Part shown: positions 48,038 through 59,742 of the stretch, piece after piece | How the letters are laid out: the number at the start of each line of letters is the position of its first letter | Position numbering within the stretch: the first letter of the stretch is position 1 | DNA from: Mytilisepta virgata | Lineage: Eukaryota; Mollusca; Bivalvia; Mytilida; Mytilidae | Direction of reading: 5' to 3' | DNA: 64,000 bases | NCBI GenBank assembly: GCA_028015205.1 | Contig: CM051521.1 | Coordinates: forward strand, 100,168,513 to 100,232,512 | Notes under the pieces: generated by a model | What the model saw: only the letters and a program-made list of their open reading frames with translations | What the model was told of the DNA's origin: nothing | Database searches by the model: none | Position numbers and translations under genes: made by a program

Positions 48038-49024
48038 CATTTTTTTTCAATTCTTACAGCTTCTTGCCCAGCACTTTCAAATGGACAACACTGCACTACT
48101 TCAGGAATGGAGGTTGTTAAAGTCTTCTCTGTCTAGTGATGAAAACCTGAAATGTATGACTGCCAGCAAGGTGATGGAGCAGGTTGCTGGAAAGTTAAAA
48201 GAAGGCTTTCCTCTTTTGGCAAAACTAGCAGCTGTTGGACTGCTTATTCCTACATCTACAGCAGGTTAATATCATTAACTTTACTCACAAAAACTTAATT
48301 TTGTATAATTTTAAAAGCTTTTTTTTTTTAAATCAGATTATTTTTTTATTCTTTTATCAGATTACACCAACATGATGTCAGTATCTGTGAGCAGTAATAA
48401 AAACATTTTATTTTCAACAGATTGTGAAAGGGGCTTTTCAACACTAAAAAGAATAAAAACTGACCAGAGGAACAGACTGTCCAACAAGATAACAAATGCC
48501 CTGATGATGATATCTATGGAAGTAAAAGATATAGACATGAAGATGGCAATGGACCACTGGAAAGAACAAAAAAATAGATGAATATTTAACTGAGTTATTT
48601 TATTTTTTTCCCTTACCCCCATGTATATATGTATAATACTATTAATTTTGTTATAAACATTTTACTACACAGAAATATTTTCTGTTTGTCAATATATGTG
48701 TATATAAACAGTAATCGCGCGCTTCGTTTCTTAAAGTGAAAAATGTCGTTCGCGCGCTCTGATTTTTGCGCCTTCAAAATTTTCTGGGGAGAACACTGTA
48801 AATTGCATATCATAAGTTATCGCGTATATCGTGATATGAACACCGTACTGTATGCTTGAGGTCGAATAAATATCAGTAGATTTTAAACAATTCATATCAA
48901 GGGACAAAGCCCGTTGACTTACTTTTCGTGTGCCAATTCGTGAAACTTACATTTAAAGCTAAACCTATACTGCCAGGAATGGCGTAAATTCTTGATTTAT
49001 CGAGTTAATATTTTAACTTTGCAT

Positions 49025-49167
49025 ATGGCGTCATTCTGGAAAATCCTCTGGTCTTCTCTCGAACGTAATCTCGCACCTACAATTTATGCAGAATGGATCG
49101 GATTAAGGACTTCGACAGTTGATTCGGCTAAAAACCTAACGACAACGCACCCTTACCACTATGAAAT
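49025..49167 (+). CDS. possible first coding exon of an unrecognised gene
   Basis: It starts with an ATG in a fair context (ATATGGC), encodes 47 residues beginning MASFWKILWSSLERNLA and ends at a GTATGT donor. The stretch has more CpG than its surroundings. I do not recognise the protein and could not find a convincing next exon downstream in the window. A chance open stretch is possible. Confidence 0.25.
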
Positions 49168-52100
49168 GTATGTATACGTTAGGAGCAAACAAAAAAAGAA
49201 ACCAATCCATTAGACAAACAAACCCGGAACGACAAATGAACAACCACAAGCACATCAAATAAACACTGAAAACTTAAAAATACAATAAACACCACGAACT
49301 CCTATAAAAACCAGGAATATGAACCCCGGAAAGCACTGAGTCAGTCCTGCTTCGTATACCGCACCCATCATGAAGTTGAACAAAGCCAATCCGGTGGTTG
49401 TCAGAAATAGGTGGAGGTACGTGAAATTTTATGTTTTCTAAAGGTGAGGCAAATATTTCTTTATATTGCAAAGGAAACAGAAGGATATTTTAATTACGAT
49501 TGCCTGATTTCGCATCACCCTCCATTATTATCTAACATAATCATGAGATTGATATAAATCTTAGACATTCATAATATTGGGCATATTAAGACAATATGTT
49601 TTGCGTTCACTAATATATCATTTAACATAGTTAATTATATTCCAATATTGTGGAAACATCAGATGGAACACTAACAATATAAAGGAATATAGAAGAATCC
49701 CCTAAAATGTAAAGTAATCTCAACAGGCTCTCTTTACAAAAAACAATAACTGAATATAAAAAGTGTTTTTTTACTCAAATCATTATCCAAAAACATTTTT
49801 CAATGGGGGGCTTTTATACATTTAATTCAGAAAATAATGTTTTTTTCATTTTTCATTAAATTCAAAATTCAGTCATATCAAACTATCCAAAATAGATGTA
49901 AAGATTAATAAATATCTCTAACTTTGCAGCCCTCTTAAGATACTTTTGCAGTCGGAGTAGATAATTTGCATGCAAGAAAATATGCAATTTCTTACAAAAG
50001 ATTGCAATTTGTATAGTGGAGATACTACACATTCTATATAAATAATTACATTTGTTTAAATTGGCCGTGTCTATATGGGATCTCCATATCGATATCCAGA
50101 TCCTATCGGTAATCTATAAGCTTTAAAAATGGGAAAGTTTTACCAGTTTCCATGAAATAGAGCTTATTTTAGGAATTTTACCATATTTTATCCATTGTAT
50201 TAAAAGGTATATCCTTTCTGTTCTCTAATGGGGAAATTCAACGACAAAGAGGAAACAGTTTGGCTTATTTCTCCTGAGATATCTGAATTTATTTGGTCTA
50301 GGGGTTCCAGCATAGATACAATCAGATGTAAATACCAAGTAGAGAAAATATTACTGGTAAAAATTATTCATAATCTTTAAATTGATCGATTTTAACATTT
50401 TGAAAAGTTTTAGGTGAGCCAACTTCCTCACTGTCAGCTCAATGGAAGCTACGCCACTGGATTTTTTTGAATTGACTTTGTCATGATAAAACTTAATTAG
50501 ATAGTTTTGGAATAATTATACGTTCATAAAGAATCAACAAATTTCTATATGAAGTTTTTATATGAAAATCACAAGCCGTGACTTAAATATCGAAGTACTA
50601 ATAATTGTATGATTTTGTTGGATATGTGGAATTATGTCCTGCTGGGGCTATTTTCTGTTTCAGATTCTAAATTTAAACTAATTATTAATTTTGAAAATGT
50701 TTAATTCAGATTCTTGAAAATTAATTTATAATTTTGAAAATGATTAATTCCCTTCTTATAAAGAAACTTTTAATATTTCAATATTTAATTTCAACATATA
50801 ACACAATGAAAATTGTCTTACAGCTTTATTCAGGAGACTGGCAGAAATCCTGGGACTAAAAATTAGTATTATTAGTGCTTCCAGCTTTTACAACTGATAG
50901 AAATTCTACGAGTTATCGTTATAACCACATCATTTATTTCTAATTCTGGAATCATTAGCTAAAAGAGAAAGAAAGTAGCCTGATTAAGTACAGTTTCAGG
51001 GATTCTTGACTACAACCACTGTTATTATTTGTTCAAAAATTCTAGATGCAACAAGTCGTGAGCAGAATGGCATGATCAGTTTCAAATTTCATGTCTTCAA
51101 CAGGGGCAATTTGCAAACCCGGAAATATATTCGTGTCAGTCCGAAATTACGATATATTTGTCGTCCGATCCGCGTCTTTTTCCCGCGAGATTTCCCCTTT
51201 TTATCGATAATGACATGGCGCAGGAAGTTGATATTGGTTGGTTTATAAACAACACGTATTGTTATTGCACGATTATTTTTTTAACACAAACTTATTTTAT
51301 ATCCCCCGTCACTTTCTTCAAATTCTTTCAAACAATATAATGGCATCCAACGTAATGATATCTCAACGAGGATGCTTTAATCGTCTGTTTACTTTTCACT
51401 TCAACAACTCATCCCACGTTATTTACATTTTTAATAATATGGTAATTGTGAAAAGTTCAATTTAATTAAAAAAGACAGACTTAAATTTTGAGTTAAAACA
51501 ATGCACTCTATTAAGAGTGGGTTGTCGTAAGTCAAGTTGTTGATATTTAATACCACAGTGACCCTGAAGATGACATTGATTATTGAAGGGCACTGACCCT
51601 GTCACATAGGTTAAATTTTAGCATGCATCCCAAGTTTATTAATATACATTATTTTACTGTATTTGTTAATGTGGCCACTTGAATATGAAATGAATTAGGA
51701 AAAATTAACTAGTAGCATAAGCATTTCGTGCAAATTATTTTGTGCTCAGCACAAGTGAAAAGATAGTAACACAAATTATCATTTGAGATTTGAAAACAAG
51801 AAAAAAAGTATGACATTTCTATCAAATTGACTTGAAAGTATGTGTGCCACTTTGTCAGTATTTATTTTTCTGAAAGGTTCCTCCAAATTGACCACTTTCC
51901 AGTTTAAAAGTTTAAAATACCTCCCCTGATTTCTAACTAAAGCTATAATTCTTTTAATGTGTAATGGACTAATTAAAGTATATGTAAAATTTAACCAGTT
52001 GTTTAAAACCACTTAGGGATGTTATTAGGCAATTACCCTTATGCAGGAGAACGGGAAAAGTGGCGCAGGAACGGACATTTCAGCCAAGAATTGAAATGTT

Positions 52101-53736
52101 ATGTTTTCTTGTAAATAATTTAAATATTTTTAAAAAAAAAATAGTTTTTTTAATGTCTTTCAATTATATTTCATTTTATTATTAATATAATTTTTTTTTT
52201 ATATGTATCTGCTTATTCTTTTAAATGAATTAGTAGATAATTGAAAATTTTGAAATTGACTTTTTAAAAGTAAAGTAAAATAGAAAATAATTATTTGAAA
52301 TGTTGTACCCTTATTTAATATATTTGAATCCAATTGATATTTAAAACTTTGATGAATGAATAAGATAATTTTGCTCACTAAAAATTTTCTCAACAACTTT
52401 TTGTATTATTATTATTAATCAACACCAGATTAATGTAATACACATCAATACTTAATAAGTTGACCAAAGACAATAGAGGAAGACATCAAAAGCAATCTTC
52501 ACCTTTTATCTATTTAAAACATTACTTAATTTTTTGTGGCTTCATTTTGCTTAAACATACACAAGCTCTGCAAAAAGTAAACAGTCAACATGAAAACTGC
52601 ATTCAGCATCATTAGACTTGATTCCTTTGTATTAGTGCTTTATATATAATATTGATAGTGCTTTATTAATTCAATACCTAATCCCTTGGTTGAACAGAAA
52701 GGAGGACACCGATCAAACTTTAAAAATTCTCAAAAGAGGCTACTGAATTTTAAAGATAATAAAATCTTTGACTGAAAATTTTGTAAATTACAAATTCTTT
52801 TATTCTTTTTTAATAAAGTAACCACCCCCTCCTCCCTTGTCCTTCAATAAATAAATTGATAAAATATATACCTCAAAAATAAAACCCTAGAATAGGAAAA
52901 AGAGGCAAATAAGGGTGCAATAACACTAGATGTTCAGTAGCCGTCAACCCCCCACCCCGCAAGTGATTAATTGCATTCATTAAATGTTAAGAATGAAACT
53001 TTTTTAAAAATAAACTTTAAGTCCTAGTCCAGTTGGCGAAACATCCTAGTCCGAAATGTCCTATGCAACACAATATACACTTCATAAAAGTGATTGACCA
53101 AAACATCTGGCTTTTCAAAAAAATTGGCCGAAACGTCCTTGTCTGAAATGTCCTGGACAAAATGTTTTTTGGCCGAAATGTCCCCCATTCTGAATAAACA
53201 ATATGATTTGTGAATTTGTAATACATATATTAAGCCTGATATCCATAGTTAAACCACAGGAGAGGTAAATTATCTCAAATAAGTGACCCTGTTTTTCTGA
53301 TTTGTCATAAATAATACATTATTTTAATTTTTATTATAAATGTCTGGCTTTTCAAAAAAATTTGCAACAGTCTTAAATGTTAAACACTAGCCTGATTCCT
53401 GAATCTAGTAAAATTCTGTTTGGGCAAATAAATTTCTTATCATGTTATGTTCGTTTATAGCTGAATAAATGTTCAGGTGACAGCACCCAAATAATAAAAT
53501 GTCCAAATCGGTTTATTTACTTACCTATTCTCATAAGCTCATTTCACGACATTAGTTTTGTCATACATGTTCAAATAAAAAGCCTTATACTATATTCAAC
53601 TTTCATACATGTTCTTTATAAGAAGATACAAGCAAACTAATAAATGAATTTTATTACTTTTTGTCTGCAAGGTTACATTAATGCTAAAAGCCGATAACTA
53701 TTTTTTCATGATATAATTATTCATTGTCTGTCACTA
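49168..53736. other. intergenic, no gene recognised
   Basis: AT-rich sequence without supported genes. At 53020-53190 the motif GGCCGAAA(C/T)GTCC and variants recur about six times, a short diverged minisatellite. Confidence 0.4.
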
Positions 53737-54407
53737 CAGTCAAATCTGCCTTAATGGGCACCTCCATAAAGCTGGTACCTGCTTATAATGGCCATAACGT
53801 GGTCCCCCAAACATATTTTCCTATATATTTGAACTCTATACAGCGTGCACTGCTCAACACGGTCAGAAACTTTTAATATTTCAATATAAAAAATTATGAA
53901 AACCCTGTTCATAGTGGCCATTATTTACAAATTCGCAACATGTGATTTACCGTATCGATTGTTAAATATAGATGTCTGATTAATCATAAGGTGAATGAAG
54001 ATTAATTTAGTTAGTTACAATGAACAATAATGTCAAAGTAACATTGAAACTTTGCCATTGTTGTAAAAAATTATTAATTACAATTCGTGTTAAATGAAGA
54101 AGGAACAAAATGTCATTCGAAGACAAAGGTTATTTCAAATTTGTCCCTTTTATAGTAAACGATCCAAGCACACTTGCTGCATTTATAAACATAATCCAAA
54201 ATTTTTAAGTTCAAAGCATATTTGAGTGAGTCTTGTCAAAAACAATCTTAACCATAAAAAGGCAATCATGATTTCGTTTTGTCATAAATTCCTAACTAAT
54301 ATGCAATTATGATAATAAGATAAAAAATATATATAAAAACCTTTGTCATGTTTGTTGTTTAATAACTGATAAATGAAATAATACTTTTGGCAATGTACAC
54401 ATACAAT

Positions 54408-54952
54408 CAGGGCCTAATCTAGGATTTTGAAGAGGGAGAAGTGACTTCTCCTTCCAGGATGGATCAGGGAGAAGTGGTCATTTTTCTGGAGAAGTGGACT
54501 TTAATTCACCGTATTGGTTGCGCTTTTTCTGTGTGTCTGTTTTCAGTGGCATATATATAAATAAAAGTAGATTCAAATCATATATTCAAAGTGCCAAAGA
54601 ACTTTTGCTTAACATTTTGATCAGCCTCATCTGTATTTTTTCTTTTTAAGTTTGATTTTGGTGATTGAGACTGATTTGGTTTTGGGGATAGGTTTAAAGT
54701 CGCCGTTGTATTTATTTCAATCAAACATTGACAATATAAGTCATTGGCCACTTCAAAATTCCGATTCTTGATGGTCGCCATTTTAGTTTCAAAAATTTAC
54801 CTGTGGTAAAAATTTCACGAGTTATCTCCCATTTACTGATATTTCGATAGCGACTTCACTTCGCCAAGAAATGAATAGGCCGGCGAGATTTAGCGATTTT
54901 GAAAATTCTTTGGTGACTTAAATCGTCATTTCGCCGGCAAGATTAGGCCCTG
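54408..54952. mobile_element. hAT MITE or deletion derivative (545 bp), 8-bp target duplication
   Basis: Perfect 13-bp terminal inverted repeats: CAGGGCCTAATCT on the left and AGATTAGGCCCTG on the right. CATACAAT occurs directly outside both ends (54400-54407 and 54953-54960), a clean 8-bp target-site duplication as in hAT. It lies inside the Tigger-like element. Confidence 0.93.
54578..54781 (-). CDS. possible 5' transposase remnant in the hAT MITE
   Basis: A 67-residue open frame starting MATIKNRNFEVAND and containing KSNLKRKNTDEADQ lies wholly within the MITE. A short basic N-terminal region of this kind is common in hAT transposases, including the one at 45182. It may be what is left of an autonomous parent; chance is also possible. 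Confidence 0.3.
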   Translation of the reverse strand: MATIKNRNFEVANDLYCQCLIEINTTATLNLSPKPNQSQSPKSNLKRKNTDEADQNVKQKFFGTLNI

Positions 54953-55269
54953 CATACAATGTATATACAAAATCAAAAAATGGTTTATAACATTTCAACA
55001 AAGGACGTAACTGCATTAAGAAGGCATAAATGTCATATCTATACTCTGTCTGAAAACATACATACATGTATGTTACAGCCATATGAAGGATTTTGTGCCA
55101 ATTTTCTGTGAACCTCTATATAAAGGGCACCTGTCTATCAAGGGCACTTGCCCCTGTCCAATGACTGCCCTTTATACACAGGTTTGACTGTACTTGTTTT
55201 CTATTGGCCTTGTTTGGGACAGTTCAATACCTTCTAAATTTTCTCTATGTCAAAATTTCATACCAAGTT

Positions 55270-55330
55270 TTTATACACCTCGCAAACACAGCCTGTCTGT
55301 GTGTCTGTCCAAACAAACTTCCACATCTTT
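55270..55330 (+). repeat. end of a dispersed repeat family (ATACACCTCGC type)
   Basis: TTTTATACACCTCGCAAAC, then CAGCCTGTCTGTGTGTCTGT, resembles the starts at 60131, 60921 and 61267: a short terminal motif followed by a GTC/GTCTGT-rich stretch. Only this end is visible. Confidence 0.35.
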
Positions 55331-55744
55331 TGTCATATTTCAACTAAACTTGGTATAACTTAAGATAATGACAAGTGAACTCTGCTGTATAAAGGATTTT
55401 GTTGAACTTAGAAATCGTGAGACAATTCACCATGCATTTTGTCATCGCGACTCTTCCAACATGCTTCATCAGAATCTCATAAAACTTTGTATACTGCAAG
55501 ATCCAAACAGCAAGGGGGGGGGGGGGGGTATAGTTAGTGAGGTCCCCTCACAGTTCTAGTTCATAAACGGATAAAAGCTAGAAATATTAGTTGAAGGAAA
55601 TAATGCAGGGATAAAAGGGATTAGATAGGGCAAAATCAATCATTTTGAAGAACACCTATGATTTTTATCTTTCTTCCGATTTCAGTGGGGATCTTTCCTT
55701 TTAATTCGTCTTCAGTAGTATGGCAACATATTTCTGTCTTTTAC

Positions 55745-56345
55745 CAGTTCAGAGATACAAGGGGTCAAAATTCGTGTCACATTTTCGTGGTTAAGTCCCT
55801 TTCTCAGAAACTGTAATACCTAAGCCAACCATATTTGGTGAATAGATAGTTCTTGGTGGGTACATGTCAGTCTGACACCGGGTTTGTGACTTTGTCACTT
55901 TCTTGTGGTTATGTCCATTTCTCAGAAACTGTAATACCTAGACCCACTGTATTTGGTCTATTGATAGTTCTTGGTGGGTACATGCCAGTCTGACACTTGT
56001 CTCTGGACCTTGACATCAGTTTCAGGGTTGAAGGACTTTCATTCAAATTTCTTGATTAAGTCCTTTTTTAAGCAAATGTAATACCTAGACCCATCTGTGT
56101 TTGGTCTATAGATAGTTCTTAGTGGGTACATGCAAGTCTGACACCTGTCTCTGGACTTTGACCTCAATTGCATGCTTGAGTGACTTTGTCACATTTTCTA
56201 TATTAGGTCCATTTCTCAGCAACTTCAATACCTAGACCCACCATATTGATCAATAGATAGTTCTTAGTGGATACATGTCGGTATGACACCTGCCTTTTGA
56301 CCTTGTCCTCAATTTCTTTTAACACATTTTCCTTTGACTTGCAAA
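55745..56345 (-). repeat. AGGTCAAGGTCA-type repeat array, inverted, about four units
   Basis: Units of about 145 bp carry CTCAGAAACTGTAATACCTA, ATAGATAGTTCTT(G/A)GTGGGTA and CTGGACCTTGACATCAG or variants. They are the reverse complement of the arrays at 8340 and 16480. Confidence 0.82.
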
Positions 56346-57419
56346 ATGTCGGGTATCAGATAATCATTATTCTGTGTCCATGTGCATACTCAGGTGAGAC
56401 ATGTAGTGTGTCCACTCTTGTTTACCTAATTTGAGGTGTTCACAATACATGTATATGAACATTGATTTTACAGATGCAACAAAACTACTATGAAGACGGT
56501 TGAGAGTATGTATAGTAATGACTGACCATAACACAGATGAAGCCAATAGTAGGCAGGTCAAGGATGCCTTGGCAGACATCAATAACTACATTAAACAGGT
56601 AATTAGCATATAAACATCTACTGTCTTTATCTAATCAAAGGTAAAGCAAATACTAGGCAGGTGAAGGATGTCTTCATAATACAGATATTTTGAACTGTAA
56701 CAGACTCAGATGAAGCAGATGAAAGATTGGTATATACACCAATAACTAATTTAAACATGTGCTGTATTCTGTAGGTATTAAATTTGTAATTAAAGCAAAG
56801 CAGATGCTGGACAGTTTAAAAATATCTCGAATGACAATACTAATTTCATTGAACAGAGGCTTATATCTCAAAAACTAAAGCATTTAGAGCAAAACTGACA
56901 TGGGGTAAAAATCTTCATCAGGTCAAGATCTACTTGCCATGAAATTTTCAGACGAATCGGTCAACCGTTAGTTGGGTTATTGCCCCTGAATTCTTAATTT
57001 TAAGGAAATTTTGCAGTTTTAGGTTATTATCTTGAATATTATTATAGATAAAGGCAAACTGTAAACAGCAAAAATGTTCTACAAAGTAAGATCTACAAAT
57101 AAGCCAACATGACCAACATCATTGATTGACCCCTTATAGCAGTTTTTTCCCTTTAAAGACGGCATCCAGCATAAACTTTCCTTTAAAGATCATTTCTTCT
57201 GAAACCACTGGGCCAATTGGCACCAAACTTTGGTGGAATGGTCCTTGGGGGGTCCCCATCCAAAATTGTGTCCGGTATTCTCGACTTCCAACCGACATGG
57301 CTGCTGTTACTAAAAATAGAAAAGGGGGGAACGAATTTCAAAAATCTACGAAACTGAAAGGCCAATTGGAATCAAACTTGGCAGTAATGGTCCTTAGGAG
57401 GTTCGCTGACCTGGACTGT

Positions 57420-58273
57420 TAACCAAGATGGCCGCTACAGCTGAACTTAGTTTAACATAGGGCCCTATGGGAAAATTCATTGAAAAATCTTCGTCTGAAA
57501 CAAATTGACCAATTGGAACCAGACTTGGCAGCAATGGTCCTTAGGAGGTCCTCTTTCAAAAATTTGTCGGATTTTATGGACTGTGAACCAAGATGACCGC
57601 CACAATGGTCCTTAGATGATCCTCTTTCAGAATTGTGTTCGATGACCTGGACTGAAAACAAATATGGCCGCCACAACCGAACTTAGTTTAACATAGGGCC
57701 CTATGGGAAATTCCTTGAAAAGTCTTCTTGTCTGAAACAACTTGACCAATTGGAACCAGACTTGGCAGCAATGGTCCTTAGGAGGTCCTCTTTCAAAAAT
57801 TTGTCGGATTTTATGGACTGTGAACCAAGATGGCCGCCACAGCCGAACTTAGTTTAACATAGAACCCTATGGGAAATTCACTCAAAAATCTTCTTGTCTG
57901 AAACTACTAAGCCAATTAGAACTAGATTTGGTAGCAATGGTCCTTAGATGGTCCTCTTTCAGAATTGTGTCCGATGACCCAGACTTTGAACCAAGATGGC
58001 CGCCACAGCTGAACTTAGTTTAACATAGGGCCCTATGGGAAAATTCATTGAAAAATCTTCTTTTCTGAAACCACTTGACAGATTGGAGCCGGACTTGGCA
58101 GCAATGGTTCTTAGGATGTCCTCTTTCAGAAATGTGTCGGATTTCGTGGACTGTGAACCAAGATGGCCGCCACAACCAAACTTTGTTTAACTCAGGACCC
58201 TATGGGAAATTCACTCAAAAATCTTTTCGTCTGAAACTACTTATCCCATTTGAACTGAACTTGGCAGCATTGG
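57420..58273 (+). repeat. tandem array of about 165-bp units with AAGATGGCCGCCAC
   Basis: Units carry ACCAAGATGGCCGCCACAGC, GAACTTAGTTTAACATAG, CCCTATGGGAAA and CAATGGTCCTTAG. Copies of the first marker occur at about 57422, 57590, 57660, 57823, 57991 and 58157, and the array resumes after the insertion at 59743-60010. Confidence 0.88.
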
Positions 58274-59742
58274 CAGAGATTTAGCTAGCGCTCGTCACTT
58301 TCGCTATTGACGAATGATTCTTGAAAGTGGTGAATGTTTTCCGTATGCAATTCGTCACTTGAAATTTCAAAATCACCAAAAAAAAATTCGTTAAGGCGCG
58401 TACACGCGTCCTGGACGCGCTAAAATTGGACTGGACGTGTCATCCTTCAATCTCATGCGTCCCTGGGACGCATTCACATCCAATCAGCTGCGTCCGAAGA
58501 CCATAATTTTCGTAAAAGATCTCGAGCTGCCATTTTTTTTCTTGGATATCAAAGGGAACGGGGAAAGAAACGACAAAAAATTTAGATAGAAAATGGCGGC
58601 TATCGGAATTCTCGTGATATTTCATTGGCCACAGTGTTTTTTACCGACCGGTAAAAATATGAATTTAGCAGACTTAATTGGAAATTTTGTCAATATTGAT
58701 TATTAAGGTTTTAAAACAAGGTCAATGGGAGGATTTTAAGAGTATGTTTGAGAAAAAATAATAGTAAAGATTATAGATATGTAACAGTAGAGCATGATTT
58801 GTCTCCCAAAATTACCTACCGCACCAACCGGGGATCGAACCCGGAACCTTTGGTTCAGTAGTCCACTGCTCTACCAACTGAGCTAAAGGAGTACTCCACT
58901 AGCGCAGCTAATGGAGGGTGGTTATAAACCTGTTACGGTTCTATAACTTCTAAATTAATCAAGGGAAGCCCGTTACAGATAAATAAATATTAAAAAATTA
59001 AATTGTCAAAAAGATTTTTGCTCATATCTGTAACAGAAATTTTCTTCCAAGTTTGGAGCACCACTGCATACATGTGTATGTTCATTTTTTCTTTTTCTTT
59101 TTTTGGAAATTATATTTGTCAGTATTTTGAGGCAGCACATGATTCTAATTAAACTTTTACAATAGTACAATAGGCCTACCATGGTCAAAATCATGAAGGA
59201 TTGTACGTTAAAAATGTGGCAATGAGTCCTGGGACTCATCAAAATCAGCTGGGACTCACCATTCTGAAAAATGATGAGTCCCAGGACTCATCATGAAAAA
59301 TTCTTAGTGAGAACCCTGTAAAAGCATGTGTGTAAAATTATCCTTCTGATCTTAAAACTTTCAACTTTAGGAGGGCTTTTCAGTTGTGGTACATGTCTAA
59401 GGATAGGAAGATCATGCATTATTGAGGTGATATCTATCAAATAGTAGCTACATGTACATTTCATTTATTTATTCAGTAATAGTTGGTATTGTATGACTTA
59501 CAATGTTTTGTTAATAAATTATTGATAATAAAACATTTTTATTATGATTATCATGTTATATGTACCAGTGCTGAAAAATAAATAATAAAAATATGTATTA
59601 ATATTCAACGTTATATTTTTTCTCCATCATATGTACAAAAAAGAACTGGAATAAGTTACATCGATAGAACATGAAGAATTTGTCCCCATTTTGCTTGTCC
59701 GCAAAAGTGACTAATGGTCTCAAAATCCTAGCTAAAACCCTG
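58274..59742. mobile_element. TIR element (1469 bp) with 6-bp target duplication CATTGG
   Basis: The left end is CAGAGATTTAGCTAG and the right end CTAGCTAAAACCCTG, matching at 13 of 15 positions when inverted. CATTGG precedes and follows it (58268-58273 and 59743-59748). The host array units read GGCAGCAATGGTCCTTAG, so removing the element and one CATTGG restores a normal unit (GGCAGCATTGGTCCTTGG). The CAG-type ends suggest a hAT relative. No transposase was seen; the interior holds a tRNA-like sequence (58820-58892). Confidence 0.82.
58820..58892 (-). other. tRNA-like sequence, probably a SINE head or tRNA pseudogene
   Basis: On the minus strand it has a perfect A box (TAGCTCAGTTGG), D stem GCTC/GAGC, a perfect B box (GGTTCGATCC) and T stem CCGGG/CCCGG, spaced as in a 73-nt tRNA. 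The acceptor stem (ACTCCTT against TTGGTGC) pairs badly, and the anticodon stem has only three good pairs, so a functional tRNA is unlikely. The loop would put ACT at the anticodon position. An RNA polymerase III promoter of a tRNA-derived SINE is the likeliest reading; the SINE's far end was not defined. Confidence 0.65.

Larger units (their letters stand above)
45182..48581 (+). pseudogene. hAT transposase gene (zinc finger plus RNase H-like core plus hAT dimerisation), one frameshift
   Basis: Nine exons fit in phase: 45182-45446, 45726-46034, 46221-46434, 46574-46946, 47070-47324, 47515-47700, 47813-47958, 48060-48264 and 48421-48581, about 704 residues. Seen: an N-terminal basic region, a Cys/His finger (CDMC ... 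RHNRSETH), then VDETTD (first catalytic Asp, 46382-46399), GSDGASVMLG with NHCVAHRLALA (second Asp region), and a C-terminal CERGFSTLKRIKTDQRNRL block (catalytic Glu and hAT dimerisation). The layout is like the ZNF862-type proteins, which derive from such transposases. In exon 7 the frame changes near 47895: upstream reads MESFS, downstream APANIPDDQEE in another frame, consistent with loss of one base, and the first frame stops at 47930. Everything else is open, so the copy is young but probably inactive. Confidence 0.88.
44329..48798 (+). mobile_element. hAT-type DNA transposon, nearly complete (4470 bp)
   Basis: The left end is CAGCGTTCTCCCCAG (44329-44343); the right end CTGGGGAGAACACTG (48784-48798) is its inverse with one mismatch. 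TAAAT lies directly outside both ends (44324-44328 and 48799-48803), which looks like a 5-bp target-site duplication. Between the ends sits a spliced transposase gene on the plus strand. The sub-terminal regions differ: the left one has repeats of ACCGCAGCGCCTT, the right one has CGCGCGC-type repeats. Classical hAT elements duplicate 8 bp, so 5 bp points to a less usual branch, or to an eroded 8-bp duplication. Confidence 0.93.
53737..55190. mobile_element. Tigger/pogo-like TIR element (1454 bp) with a nested hAT MITE
   Basis: The left end is CAGTCAAATCTGCC, the right end GGTTTGACTG; the inverse is CAGTCAAACC. TA flanks both ends (53735-53736 and 55191-55192), as in Tc1/mariner/pogo elements. 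Sub-terminal GGGCACCT and AAGGGCACCTGTCTAT segments are also inverted relatives. No transposase was found, so this is a non-autonomous copy, with a hAT MITE inserted at 54408-54952. Confidence 0.75.

Noticed and set aside
57126..57676. Open frames in the 57-58 kb array
   Set aside because: They follow the repeat units and contain no known domain.
58820..58892. Functional tRNA gene
   Set aside because: The acceptor and anticodon stems do not pair properly; a SINE or pseudogene fits better.
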